Notes: a model not told the origin generated them from the sequence alone. 43,276 bases of DNA from SG8-41 sp036555615 (GCA_036555615.1 DATBKZ010000103.1:1-43276); one strand, 5' to 3'. Positions 1 through 7,071 are shown, numbered from the stretch's first letter. Numbers and translations: made by a program.

Positions 1-173
1 TGCGCCTCGAGGACGTGCCGTTCGATCCGGCAGCGGGCGAGGTGCTCTTCATCCCCGAAGCGGCGGCGCTGAAGGCGATGCCCGCGCACACGGTGCGCAT
101 GCGGCTCATCGCCGTGGGCGAGGCGGGCGAGGCGCCGCTCGGCGAGTACACCTTCGTTCACACTCCGTCCTAG
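1..173 (+). CDS. 3' end of an unrecognised gene
   Basis: An open frame enters from the left edge (first full codon at base 3) and ends at TAG 171-173. The 56 visible residues end in ...GEYTFVHTPS. They contain a hydrophobic strand around LRxIAVGEAGEAP and no motif I can name. Codon use is the same GC-rich type as the rest of the window, which supports real coding. The N-terminus and function lie outside the window. It may have been transcribed toward the DUF433 gene 80 bases downstream, but nothing ties the two together. Confidence 0.55.
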   Translation, partial: RLEDVPFDPAAGEVLFIPEAAALKAMPAHTVRMRLIAVGEAGEAPLGEYTFVHTPS

Positions 174-252
174 TTTAGAACGTGGAAATGCCTTCTGGAC
201 GCAATGCTGCTGGCGGTGCCAAGATAGAGGCTCAAGGCGCTTGGAGGCTGCT

Positions 253-492
253 ATGCGGGACCGCAAAGAGCTGCTAAAGCGGATCACGACCGATCCGAAC
301 ATCTGCTTCGGCAAGCCATGCATACGCGGCACCCGCATCTGGGTATCGCTGATCGTCGAGAATCTGGCGGAAGGCGCCACGGAGAAGGAGCTGCTCGACG
401 CCTATCCGCAGTTGACCCCCGATGACATCCGCGCGGCGCTGGCCTATGCGGCCGAGGTCACGCGCGAGCGAGTGATCCCCCTGCCCACGTAG
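253..492 (+). CDS. DUF433 family protein, probable antitoxin
   Basis: A 79-residue protein of the DUF433 family, small winged-helix-like proteins usually encoded just before a DUF5615 PIN-like protein and regarded as antitoxins of a VapBC-like pair. The family signature is clear: ITTDPNICFGKPCIRGTRI near residues 12-30, then LIVENLAEGATEKELLDAYP and LTPDDIRAALAYAAE. I chose ATG 253 because GGAGG (243-247) sits five bases before it; a TTG at 241 in the same frame would bury that site. The DUF5615 gene begins 12 bases after the stop, so the two are very likely one transcript. The antitoxin role is inferred from the family and the pairing. Confidence 0.85.
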   Translation: MRDRKELLKRITTDPNICFGKPCIRGTRIWVSLIVENLAEGATEKELLDAYPQLTPDDIRAALAYAAEVTRERVIPLPT

Positions 493-504
493 CCCGCGTG
501 CGGT

Positions 505-882
505 GTGCGATTCAAGCTCGACGAGAATCTTGACGGCCGGCTTGCAACCCTTCTGACGGATCTCGGCCACGAAGCCGACTCCGTGGTAGCGGAAGGGCTG
601 GGCGGCGCGTCCGATGAGCAGCTATTCCGCAAGTGCTCCGAAGATCGTCGGGTGCTGGTTACGCTCGACATGGATTTCGCCGACCCGCTCCGTTTTCCGC
701 CGGCAAGGGGATCCGGAATCATGGTGCTGCGTCCGCAACGGAACACGCTTGCCTTGATCCGGGAGACCTTGAGCTCTGCGCTGCCAGCGCTGGAGCGAGA
801 TCAGATCGAGAATGCTCTTTGGATTGTCGAGCCGGGCCGCGTACGGGTGCACCGAACGGAGGACGACGAAGAAGACGCCTGA
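505..882 (+). CDS. DUF5615 PIN-like protein, probable toxin partner
   Basis: A 125-residue protein of the DUF5615 family, a short PIN-like nuclease fold. The N-terminal strand with acidic residues (FKLDENLDGRLATLL, D6 and E7) and the later VLVTLDMDFAD motif (around residues 50-60) carry the expected metal-binding acids. PIN-like proteins are generally RNases; the target here is unknown. The start is GTG 505, with no convincing ribosome site, which fits translation coupled to the DUF433 gene 12 bases upstream. The tail is acidic (EDDEEDA). It could be a housekeeping nuclease rather than a toxin, but the DUF433-DUF5615 order is the standard toxin-antitoxin-like arrangement. Confidence 0.82.
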   Translation: MRFKLDENLDGRLATLLTDLGHEADSVVAEGLGGASDEQLFRKCSEDRRVLVTLDMDFADPLRFPPARGSGIMVLRPQRNTLALIRETLSSALPALERDQIENALWIVEPGRVRVHRTEDDEEDA

Positions 883-986
883 GCTGAAGCGTCGTTCGTC
901 GTACCGCGGAACTGCCCCGCTCCTTCCCTTTAGATCACGTGAAAAATGGAGCCTGGCCCTGAGGTCTCAATACCGGCGACCACCCC

Positions 987-1017
987 AACTTGAGGTCACA
1001 ATTTGTGACCTCAAGTT
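987..1017. promoter_or_regulatory. perfect 31-bp palindrome, candidate operator
   Basis: Two 15-base arms (AACTTGAGGTCACAA and its exact reverse complement) are separated by one T. It lies in the 246-base gene-free stretch between the DUF5615 gene and the VOC gene, centred 127 bases before the VOC ATG. No T-run follows, so a terminator is unlikely. Each outer half (ACTTGAGGT / ACCTCAAGT) resembles a MerR/SoxR half-site, but the order is inside-out compared with those operators. I see no regulator gene beside it. An operator for a dimeric repressor or activator is the simplest reading. The rest of the gap shows no other clear signal. Confidence 0.55.
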
Positions 1018-1128
1018 TGTATCCTCATGATTGCTACACTGGATCAGGAAATAGGCTGTCGATTCCGCATGCCCCTGTGCGACAAGATGAGGAGGGTGAA
1101 CCCTCTTGAACCTTATAGGAGCACGAAT

Positions 1129-1608
1129 ATGGCCAGCAAGAACACGATTTGCCTGTGGTACGACGGCACCGCTCTGGACGCCGCCCGGTTCTACGCCAGG
1201 ACCTTCCCCGACAGCTCCGTGGGCGCGGTGATGCGGGCACCCGGCGACTATCCCGACGGCAAGCAGGGCGATGTCCTGACCGTCGAGTTCACCGTCGCAG
1301 GCATTCCCTGCATCGGGCTCAACGGCGGGCCGCACTTCAAGCACAACGAGGCGTTCTCATTCCAGATCGCGACCGACGATCAGGCCGAGACCGATCGCTT
1401 GTGGAACGCGATCGTAGGAAACGGCGGCCAGGAAAGCGCGTGCGGGTGGTGCAAAGACAAGTGGGGCGTGAATTGGCAGATCACGCCACGCGCCCTCATC
1501 GCCGCGATCTCCGACCCTGATCGCGCGGCGGCCAAGCGTGCGTTCGAAGCGATGATGGAAATGGGAAAAATCGACATCGCCGCGATTGAGGCGGCGCGGC
1601 GGGGCTGA
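1129..1608 (+). CDS. VOC-family protein of the PhnB / 3-demethylubiquinone-methyltransferase-like group
   Basis: A 159-residue protein with the vicinal-oxygen-chelate fold of the PhnB-like group: WYDGTALDAARFYARTFPDS near the start, then a GGPHFKHNEAFSFQIATDDQ strand and CGWCKDKWGVNWQITP, all typical of this family. Members are mostly uncharacterised despite the methyltransferase label. Start ATG 1129 is preceded by AGGAG about eight bases upstream; an upstream in-frame ATG at 1027 would add 34 unlikely residues. A small hairpin (GAGGG TGAA CCCTC) lies in the leader, and a 31-bp palindrome lies further upstream, so expression is probably controlled. It faces the PIN gene on the other strand end to end. 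Confidence 0.85.
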   Translation: MASKNTICLWYDGTALDAARFYARTFPDSSVGAVMRAPGDYPDGKQGDVLTVEFTVAGIPCIGLNGGPHFKHNEAFSFQIATDDQAETDRLWNAIVGNGGQESACGWCKDKWGVNWQITPRALIAAISDPDRAAAKRAFEAMMEMGKIDIAAIEAARRG

Positions 1609-1680
1609 GCGCCTACGGTTTTGCCTCGAGGCTGATGTTCGCCTTGCGCGCCACGCCCGAGCGGCAGTTCAACGAGTCAA

Positions 1681-2103
1681 TCAAGCTCCGAGCAGGATCC
1701 TGAAGCGCTTGCGCCCGCGCAACCGGTACACCGAGAAATCGCGCTGATCGATGGTGGCGATCGCTGTCACACCGGTCCGCTCGGCAAGCGCGATGAGGGA
1801 GGCGTCGGCGTAGTCGCAGGGCAGGCTCGCGTATTGGGCGATGATCCGGGCAAGGACCGCGTAGTCCGCCACAGGCTCTACTTTGAGCAACGCTGCGGCC
1901 CGCGCGCGCTCGAACCAGAGGAGGGCGGCGCGCTGGTGGGCGGGGCTCGCCGCAAGCACGTAGGCTGTCTCCGTGATCACCGCCTCGGTCGACAGCAGTT
2001 GTCCCCGGAAGCGCTGAAACCAGTCGACCGCCGCGGCGTGGTGGCGATCGGCGCGGTTGACGAGCGCGACGACCGCTCCCGTATCAACGAGCGCGCGGGC
2101 CAC
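1681..2103 (-). CDS. PIN-domain ribonuclease, VapC-type toxin
   Basis: A protein of about 140 residues with a full PIN acid set: LVDTGAVVAL near the N-terminus, STEAVITETAYVL (Glu), CDYADASLIALAE (Asp), and IATIDQRDFS (Asp). PIN toxins cleave RNA with two metal ions held by these acids. I prefer GTG 2103, which has AAGG just upstream and overlaps the end of the antitoxin gene by 20 bases; TTG 2121 is the other choice. The overlap implies translational coupling with the ribbon-helix-helix gene, the usual layout of a VapBC operon with the antitoxin first. Confidence 0.88.
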   Translation of the reverse strand: MARALVDTGAVVALVNRADRHHAAAVDWFQRFRGQLLSTEAVITETAYVLAASPAHQRAALLWFERARAAALLKVEPVADYAVLARIIAQYASLPCDYADASLIALAERTGVTAIATIDQRDFSVYRLRGRKRFRILLGA

Positions 2104-2338
2104 GAAACGCCTTGCGCGCAAGCTCGCGGACGTTGCCGGACTGGATCTCCTTGATGCCCTTCGGCGGGATCAAGTCCGCCGCCAGGGAATAGGGGCTCGC
2201 GCCGCCGGTGTCCTTGTCCAGGTAATCGTCGAGCGCGCGCACGATAGCCTCGGTCCGGGTGGTCCCGCGTTTCGCGCAATATTCCGCCAGTTTTTCCTCG
2301 ACCCGCGGGGGAATGCGCGCGGTAATGGTCTCGCCCAT
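2084..2338 (-). CDS. ribbon-helix-helix (CopG-like) antitoxin
   Basis: An 84-residue protein. The N-terminal 45 residues read as a ribbon-helix-helix DNA-binding domain: strand ETITARIPPRVEEKLAEYCAKRGTTRTEAIVRALDDYL. The C-terminal 40 residues would bind and block the PIN toxin encoded directly downstream. Start ATG 2338 has GGAG nine bases before it; an upstream ATG at 2383 is less likely since it would run across the candidate operator. As with other antitoxins of this kind it should repress its own operon; a dyad, GTGTATTACAC, lies in its promoter region at 2354-2364. Confidence 0.85.
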   Translation of the reverse strand: MGETITARIPPRVEEKLAEYCAKRGTTRTEAIVRALDDYLDKDTGGASPYSLAADLIPPKGIKEIQSGNVRELARKAFRGPRAR

Positions 2339-2353
2339 GATTCCATCTCCGGC

Positions 2354-2384
2354 GTGTATTACACCATGCGTCCATTGTAACACA
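2354..2384 (-). promoter_or_regulatory. candidate promoter/operator of the RHH-PIN operon
   Basis: GTGTATTACAC (2354-2364) is a perfect 11-bp dyad. Read on the minus strand it contains TAATAC, a fair -10 element, 22 bases before the antitoxin ATG. A related half-site (TTGTAACAC) lies about 21 bases further upstream, at 2375-2383, two helical turns away. This is the spacing expected for two RHH dimers. No strong -35 box is visible. Confidence 0.4.
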
Positions 2385-2472
2385 GTTCATCCCGCGACGG
2401 GCGCGGGCTCGATCTTCGTGCACACGCCGCAGTGGCGGTGCCGGGCACGTCGAAACAGGTTAAGCTGCGCGG

Positions 2473-3033
2473 ATGAAGCTGACATTGCCCGAGAACTCCC
2501 TGTTCGCGATCCTGCTGCGCTCGCGGTGGTGGGTGAGCCTGCTCGTCGCGCTGGGCGCCTTCGGCGTGGTGCGGCTCGTCCTGCACGAGGGCTATGCTTT
2601 GTTTGCCGCGTTGCCGTTCCTCGTGATCGCCGCGGCGGCCCTGTGGCGGCAGCTCCGCGTGCCGAGCGGCGCGCGGCTCGACGCGGCGATCGATGCGCTG
2701 CGCGCGATGACGTGGGAGGAGTTCGCCCGCGCGTTGGAGCAGGGCTACCGGCGGCAGGGCTATAGCGTAAAGCGCGTGGAAGGCGCGGCCGACTTCGAGC
2801 TGGAGCGGGCGGGCCGGTTGTCGCTGGTGGCGGCGAGGCGGTGGAAGGCGTCGAGCACGGGGGTGGAGCCCCTGAAGGAACTGGCGGCCGCGGGGGTGGC
2901 GCGAGAGGCGGCGGAGTGCGTGTACGTGCTGGCGGGCGAGATGACCCGGAACGCCCAGGGCTTTGCGCAGAAGTCGAAGATCAACTGGGTGCGGGGCGCG
3001 GAGCTGGTGAAGCTGGTCGGAAAGCAGCCTTGA
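2473..3033 (+). CDS. membrane-anchored protein with an Mrr-like endonuclease fold
   Basis: A 186-residue protein. Residues about 10-60 form two hydrophobic helices (LLRSRWWVSLLVALGAFGVV and ALFAALPFLVIAAAALW). The rest resembles the Mrr-type restriction endonuclease fold: LDAAIDALRAMTWEEFARAL, GYRRQGYSVKRVEGAADFELERAG, then RRWKASSTGVEPLKELAAA. In active Mrr domains the strand after the Asp carries a (Q/E)xK motif. Here it reads SLVAARRWK, so the Gln/Glu is Ala and the Lys is Arg, and nuclease activity is doubtful. Such proteins are common in betaproteobacteria and may sit at the inner membrane with the domain in the cytoplasm. The next gene starts inside its stop codon. Confidence 0.75.
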   Translation: MKLTLPENSLFAILLRSRWWVSLLVALGAFGVVRLVLHEGYALFAALPFLVIAAAALWRQLRVPSGARLDAAIDALRAMTWEEFARALEQGYRRQGYSVKRVEGAADFELERAGRLSLVAARRWKASSTGVEPLKELAAAGVAREAAECVYVLAGEMTRNAQGFAQKSKINWVRGAELVKLVGKQP

Positions 3034-3368
3034 AAACCGATAGCGCTGACCTGGCCCACAAGGCCGTTCTCGACTCGCTGCTTCTCCAGATTCCCGGGGT
3101 TGAGGCAGGGGAAATGTCCGGCCTGGCGGCGTACTTCATCAACAAGCGGATGTTTGCCTGCATCTGCAACGGCGCAGTGGGGATACGGCTGCCCGCGTCG
3201 ACCGCCGCGAATCTCCAGTTCTCGAACCAGAACGTTTCTCCCTTTCAGCCGAAGGGCATCCCCAGCACCCGGGAGTGGGTGCAGCTCAATCACGAGGACT
3301 CCGCGAGCTACGAGAAGGACAGGGATCTATTCCTGGCATCAATCGAGTTCGTGAAGTCACAGCGCTAG
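3030..3368 (+). CDS. small protein resembling the TfoX N-terminal fold
   Basis: A 112-residue protein. EMSGLAAYFINKRMFACICNG and GIRLPASTAANLQFSN recall the TfoX/Sxy N-terminal domain and its relatives, where MFG...YFVxxKxFA is typical. EWVQLNHEDSASYEKDRDLF near the end matches the later part of that fold. The function of stand-alone members is unknown. I place the start at TTG 3030, which overlaps the previous gene's TGA (TTGA), with GGAAA a few bases upstream; this implies coupling to the Mrr-like gene. The family call is from memory of the motif and is moderate. Confidence 0.6.
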   Translation: MKTDSADLAHKAVLDSLLLQIPGVEAGEMSGLAAYFINKRMFACICNGAVGIRLPASTAANLQFSNQNVSPFQPKGIPSTREWVQLNHEDSASYEKDRDLFLASIEFVKSQR

Positions 3369-3408
3369 AACGAAGTCCCGGAACGCAGAACGCCAGCGCA
3401 CGCGCAAG

Positions 3409-4221
3409 GTGGGGCCGCTATTAACTCTGAGAGTGCACGAAACGTTGCGCGCCGCTGCGCGCGCCGGCGCGCCCACGGTTGAGTGCTCGCTCGACCTGGA
3501 GCGCTCGACGACGAGGGTCGAGGTGGGCGAGGCGGGATGGAGCTGGCAGGGCCGGCGCTACCCCTGGCTGGAAACCTGCAAGGACCGGACCATTTACTAC
3601 TGGACCGGCGGGGCTTTCGAGCCGGCGGCGCGTTTCACAACGTCACTGATCAAGCTGGTGCCGACGGAGTGGGGGCCCCCGACATTCGAAATCGATGGCA
3701 TCAAGATGCTGGCCACGGCGCAAGGCTCGCCCTACGCGGATGCCGAGCGCAAGGTCGGCTTGATTCAACCGCGTGGCAAGGTGATTCTGGACACCTGCGG
3801 CGGCCTGGGCTATTTCGCCGCCTGGTGTTTGCTGGGCCAGGCGAGCCAGGTGCTTTCGTACGAGAAGAATCCCGACGTGATCTGGCTGCGCAGCCTCAAT
3901 CCCTGGTCGCCCGCCGCGGGCGGCGCGTTGACGCTGACCGAGGGCGACATCTCCGAGAGAATCGCCACGCTACCCGCCGCGTCGGTCGACGCGGTCCTGC
4001 ACGATCCGCCGCGTTTCGGAATTGCCGGAGAACTCTACTCGCAAGTCTTTTATGACCACCTGGCCAGGGTGCTCAAGCGCAAAGGCAAGCTGTTTCATTA
4101 CACCGGCGCTCCGAACAGGCAAGCCAGCGGACGCGATGTGCCTGCCGAAGTGGCGAAACGTTTAAGGCGCGCCGGATTTGTCGCGGAGTTGATTGGCGAC
4201 GGGGTGTTGGCGGTCAAGTGA
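3409..4221 (+). CDS. SAM-dependent methyltransferase
   Basis: A 270-residue protein with a class I methyltransferase core in its second half. Motif I is VILDTCGGLGYFAAWCL (about residues 125-141), the acidic end of strand 2 is VLSYEKNP, motif IV is AVLHDPPRFG, and a C-terminal strand ends GAPNRQASGRD. HDPPRF resembles the NPPY/DPPR motif of enzymes that methylate nitrogen, and the layout recalls MnmC- or spermidine-synthase-like proteins, but the substrate is unknown. The N-terminal 115 residues form a separate beta-rich part. GTG 3409 is the start I prefer. It converges with the pseudouridine synthase gene, the two stops overlapping by 8 bases. Confidence 0.78.
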   Translation: MGPLLTLRVHETLRAAARAGAPTVECSLDLERSTTRVEVGEAGWSWQGRRYPWLETCKDRTIYYWTGGAFEPAARFTTSLIKLVPTEWGPPTFEIDGIKMLATAQGSPYADAERKVGLIQPRGKVILDTCGGLGYFAAWCLLGQASQVLSYEKNPDVIWLRSLNPWSPAAGGALTLTEGDISERIATLPAASVDAVLHDPPRFGIAGELYSQVFYDHLARVLKRKGKLFHYTGAPNRQASGRDVPAEVAKRLRRAGFVAELIGDGVLAVK

Positions 4222-4966
4222 GCGCGGGAAACGCGCGTTCAAGTTCGGCGCGGGAGAGCTCGCGGAATTTTCCGGGTTCCAGCGTTCCCAGCTCCAGCGC
4301 GCCATACGCCACTCTCTTGAGCCGCGTGACTTCGTGGGAGAGCGCGGAGAACATCCGGCGGATTTCGCGGTTCTTGCCTTCGGTAAGCCGGACGGTCAGG
4401 TGGGACTCCTTGCCGCTCGCCTTGCGCAGGAGGATTGCTTCCGGCTTGAGTATTTCTCCCGCATCGAGTATTCCCCGCCGGAGCCGCTCCAGGCTCTCCT
4501 CCGTCACTTTGCCGCGCACGGTGACCAGGTAAGTCCGGCAAATCGCGCTCCCGGGATCGGTGAGCCGATTGGCGAGACGCGTATCGTTGGTCAGGAGCAG
4601 GAGCCCGGAGGTCGCCCAATCCAGTCGCCCCACCGCGATCAAGTGCAATCCGGGCTCGGGAATGAGCGAGAATACCGTGGGCCGCCCCTTTTCGTCCGAG
4701 CGCGTGGTGACCACGCCGCGCGGCTTGTGCAGCAGGAAAGTCCGGTGAGCGGCCTTGGCGACGGGTTTCCCTTCGACCTCAATCCTGGCGCGCTCGGGAA
4801 ACACCGGGAACAGCGGGTCTTTGCGGAGAACTCCGTTCACTTTGACCTTGCCGTCCACGATCCACTGCCGCGCTACCGTGCGGGACGCGATTCCAAGTTT
4901 GGAAAGCGCCCGTTCCAGCGGCACGTACCCCGGCTTCATTCCCTTCATGGGGAAGTGTGCGACCAT
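4214..4966 (-). CDS. rRNA pseudouridine synthase of the RsuA/RluB/RluE/RluF family
   Basis: A 250-residue protein. An N-terminal S4 RNA-binding domain (LERALSKLGIASRTVARQWI...GKVKVNG) is followed by the synthase domain. The catalytic Asp lies in AVGRLDWATSGLLLLTND, and the family motif TEGKNREIRRMFSAL is intact. These enzymes convert one uridine in rRNA to pseudouridine in the cytoplasm. Starts at 4966, 4948 and 4939 are all possible; none has a strong ribosome site and I chose 4966 for completeness. It is divergent from the Tat-exported reductase gene, with 28 bases between. This is one of the few clearly housekeeping genes here. Confidence 0.9.
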   Translation of the reverse strand: MVAHFPMKGMKPGYVPLERALSKLGIASRTVARQWIVDGKVKVNGVLRKDPLFPVFPERARIEVEGKPVAKAAHRTFLLHKPRGVVTTRSDEKGRPTVFSLIPEPGLHLIAVGRLDWATSGLLLLTNDTRLANRLTDPGSAICRTYLVTVRGKVTEESLERLRRGILDAGEILKPEAILLRKASGKESHLTVRLTEGKNREIRRMFSALSHEVTRLKRVAYGALELGTLEPGKFRELSRAELERAFPALT

Positions 4967-4994
4967 AGTACGAGAGACCAAGGAGACTTCAATC

Positions 4995-5732
4995 ATGACA
5001 GCAAACCACACTTTGAAAAACCGCCGCGGATTCCTCGGTGCCGCGGGGGCGATGCTCGTGCTGGGTGGCCTTCCGTTCGCCGCGCGGGTCGCAGGCGCGC
5101 AGGCAGGCAAGACCCGGATCGGCATCGTCGGCTCGGGGCGCATCGGCGGGACGCTCGGCCGCATCTGGGCCGGCGCCGGGCACTCGGTCATGTTTTCCTC
5201 GCTCGACCTGGAGCACGACCGGAAGCTCGCCGCCGAGGTGGGCGCAAACGCGAGCGCCGGCACGCCGCGCCAGGCCGCGGCGTTCGGCGACGTGCTGCTG
5301 ATCGCGGTCCCGTACCATGCGCTGCCGAGCGTCGGCAAGGACCTGGGTGCGCTGCTCAAGGGGAAGGTCGTGATCGACACCTGCAACCCGATTGCCAGCC
5401 GCGACGGCGAGATCGTCAAGTGGGCGGAGGAGAAGGGCGCCGGCCTCGCCTCGGCCGAGCTGCTGCCTGGGGCGCGCATCGTGCGCGCCTTCAATGCGGT
5501 CGGCTATTCGCGGCTGCCGGATGCCGCGAGCAGGCAGCCGCGCTTTGGCATGCCGATTGCGGGCGACGACCCGAAGGCGATTGCGGTCGCGTCGGGCCTG
5601 ATCCGGGACGTCGGCTACGAGCCGGTGCTGATCGGGCCGCTCGCGATGGGCCGGCATCTCGTGCCGAGGCAGCCGCTCGCGGGAGAGCGGCTGCCGGACG
5701 AGATCCGGAAGATTGCCGCAACGCTCAAGTAG
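4995..5732 (+). CDS. Tat-exported NAD(P)-binding protein of the F420:NADP reductase-like family
   Basis: A 245-residue protein. It begins with a twin-arginine leader (NRRGFLGAAGAMLVLGG, cleavage after about residue 35). Next comes a Rossmann nucleotide site, IGIVGSGRIGGTLGRIW, and the DVLLIAVPYHALP and GKVVIDTCNP segments of the F420-dependent NADP reductase-like family. Export through Tat implies the protein folds with its nucleotide in the cytoplasm and then acts in the periplasm. F420 itself is not expected in most betaproteobacteria, so the true cofactor and substrate are open. ATG 4995 has AAGGAG ten bases upstream. It lies 26 bases before the deaminase gene and may share its transcript. 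Confidence 0.82.
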   Translation: MTANHTLKNRRGFLGAAGAMLVLGGLPFAARVAGAQAGKTRIGIVGSGRIGGTLGRIWAGAGHSVMFSSLDLEHDRKLAAEVGANASAGTPRQAAAFGDVLLIAVPYHALPSVGKDLGALLKGKVVIDTCNPIASRDGEIVKWAEEKGAGLASAELLPGARIVRAFNAVGYSRLPDAASRQPRFGMPIAGDDPKAIAVASGLIRDVGYEPVLIGPLAMGRHLVPRQPLAGERLPDEIRKIAATLK

Positions 5733-5758
5733 CCGGCGTGGCTGCCGCCTGAATCGCG

Positions 5759-6229
5759 ATGAGCACGAACGAGCACGCGCGCTACATGTCCTTGGCCCTC
5801 GAGGCCGCGCGCGCGGCGGGGCGGGCGGGGAACCGGCCGATTGCGTCCGTCATCGTGCGCGAGGGCGAGATCCTCGGGCAGGGACAGAACACCATGTTCA
5901 GCGACCTCGACCCCAGCGCGCACGCCGAGATAGCGGCGCTGCGCGACGCCTGCGGGCGCTTGAAGACGCTCGATCTCTCCGGCTCGACGCTCTACACGAC
6001 GATCGAGCCGTGCCCGATGTGCTTCTGGGCCATGCAGGAGGCGAAGGTGGCGCGGCTCGTGCTGGGCGGGCGCTACGCGGGCCTCGGGCGCACCGACCTC
6101 GGCCACTACAACGTCGAGTCGTTCATGGAGTTCACTGGCCGCCGCTTCGAGCTCGTCACCGGAGTGCTGCAGAAGGAATGCGAGCAGGTGCGCAGGGACT
6201 GGGACGAGGCCCAGAGGAAACTCAGGTGA
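5759..6229 (+). CDS. nucleoside/guanine-deaminase-like zinc enzyme
   Basis: A 156-residue member of the cytidine/deoxycytidylate deaminase superfamily. The zinc site is complete: HAEIAAL (His ligand and catalytic Glu) and PCPMCFWAM (two Cys ligands). The length and GNRPIASVIVREGEILGQG strand fit the bacterial guanine/nucleoside deaminase and TadA-like branch. The reaction is hydrolytic removal of an exocyclic amine; the substrate is unknown. Start ATG 5759. A second member of the same branch lies at 27391, next to a Bug receptor, and shares the PCPMC...RLVLGGR and ELVTGV segments, so the two are likely paralogues with different substrates. Confidence 0.88.
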   Translation: MSTNEHARYMSLALEAARAAGRAGNRPIASVIVREGEILGQGQNTMFSDLDPSAHAEIAALRDACGRLKTLDLSGSTLYTTIEPCPMCFWAMQEAKVARLVLGGRYAGLGRTDLGHYNVESFMEFTGRRFELVTGVLQKECEQVRRDWDEAQRKLR

Positions 6230-6243
6230 AGCGCCCCGGATAG

Positions 6244-6351
6244 GGCGTCCCGGTGAGGGTCTATTGCGTGGCGAAGACGGTGGCCGACTGCTTCAAGTTC
6301 CGGAACAAGATCGGGCCCGACGTGGCGCTGGAGGCGCTGCGGAGTCGCTGG
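6244..6351 (+). pseudogene. fragment of an AbiEi-type antitoxin
   Basis: Translated from 6244 the DNA reads GVPVRVYCVAKTVADCFKFR and then NKIGPDVALEALRSRW. This is a well-known conserved stretch from the C-terminal half of AbiEi-family antitoxin/regulator proteins (type IV toxin-antitoxin systems). A TAG sits directly before it (6241-6243), the rest of the protein is missing on both sides, and no AbiEii toxin gene is near. I read it as the decayed remnant of an older module, later replaced or interrupted by the nucleotidyltransferase pair that follows. Confidence 0.7.
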
Positions 6352-6391
6352 TTTGACCGCGCTTCACCCGGCCCCGTGGGTGGCTGGCGTG

Positions 6392-6427
6392 TGCCCAAAA
6401 TGGGTAGTAAGATGCCCAGTATGGGTA
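6392..6427. promoter_or_regulatory. two-copy operator of the nucleotidyltransferase-HEPN pair
   Basis: TGCCCAAAATGGGTA (6392-6406) and TGCCCAGTATGGGTA (6413-6427) are two near-identical dyads, each with CCCA/TGGG arms. They repeat with a 21-base period, exactly two helical turns, so two dimers would bind the same face. The second copy touches the first possible start codon of the gene behind it. That gene encodes an HTH domain, so autoregulation is the natural reading. Confidence 0.65.
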
Positions 6428-7071
6428 TGAGGACCGAAGGGCGTCGCAGGAAAGCGCGCAGCCCGGCCGCGCAGCCGCGTGTGACGATGGCCGGGACGCT
6501 TTTTACGACTACGCAACAGCGCGTGCTGGGCCTGCTGTTCGGGCAGCCGGAACGCAGCTTTTTCGCAACCGAGCTGATCGCACTCGCGCGGGCCGGCTCG
6601 GGCGCGGTGCAACGCGAGCTGCGGCGGCTCGCGGAGAGCGGTCTCGTCACGGTGACCCGCATCGGGAACCAGAAGCACTACCAGGCTAACCGGGCCGCCC
6701 CGATATTCGCGGAGCTGCGCGGCATGGTGGCCAAGATGCTTGGCCCGGCCGACGCGCTGCGCGAGGCGCTCGCGCCGCTGGCGGAGCGCGTGCATGCCGC
6801 GTGGCTCTACGGCTCCGTTGCCAAGGGCGCCGATCGCGCGGCAAGCGACATTGACGTGCTGATCGTTGCGGATGGTCTGACCCTCGAGGAAGTCTATGCC
6901 GCGCTCGGTCCCGCGGAGAAACGCCTCGGGCGCGCGGTTAATCCGACGCTCTACACGCTCAGTGAATTCGAGCGCCGCCGCGTGGTCCGGAATCCGTTCC
7001 TCACCAAGGTGCTGGCAGGCAAGCGGGTCCTGCTGATCGGACGAGAAGATGCCGCTGGAGCAACTCGATAA
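6421..7071 (+). CDS. HTH-nucleotidyltransferase fusion, probable antitoxin
   Basis: A protein of up to 216 residues. A winged-helix DNA-binding domain (about residues 25-90: TTTQQRVLGLLFGQPERSFFATELI...SGAVQRELRRLAESGLV) is joined to a minimal nucleotidyltransferase domain. The nucleotidyltransferase signature is LYGSVAKGADRAASDIDVLIV, with Gly131-Ser132 and the metal-binding Asp143-x-Asp145 (numbered from 6421). In MntA-HepT systems such a protein is the antitoxin and adds AMP groups to the HEPN toxin. The start is uncertain: ATG 6421 or 6427 overlaps the operator, while GTG 6481 or ATG 6487 would leave only the domains. It overlaps the HEPN gene by 23 bases. Confidence 0.83.
   Translation: MGMRTEGRRRKARSPAAQPRVTMAGTLFTTTQQRVLGLLFGQPERSFFATELIALARAGSGAVQRELRRLAESGLVTVTRIGNQKHYQANRAAPIFAELRGMVAKMLGPADALREALAPLAERVHAAWLYGSVAKGADRAASDIDVLIVADGLTLEEVYAALGPAEKRLGRAVNPTLYTLSEFERRRVVRNPFLTKVLAGKRVLLIGREDAAGATR

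Noticed and set aside
1093..1106. GAGGG TGAA CCCTC hairpin in the VOC gene's leader, considered as a riboswitch
   Set aside because: Single small stem with no conserved core of any riboswitch I know.
4193..5752. A 519-codon plus-strand open frame across the pseudouridine synthase gene
   Set aside because: It crosses two well-supported genes in other frames and switches between Arg-rich shadow segments with no domain.
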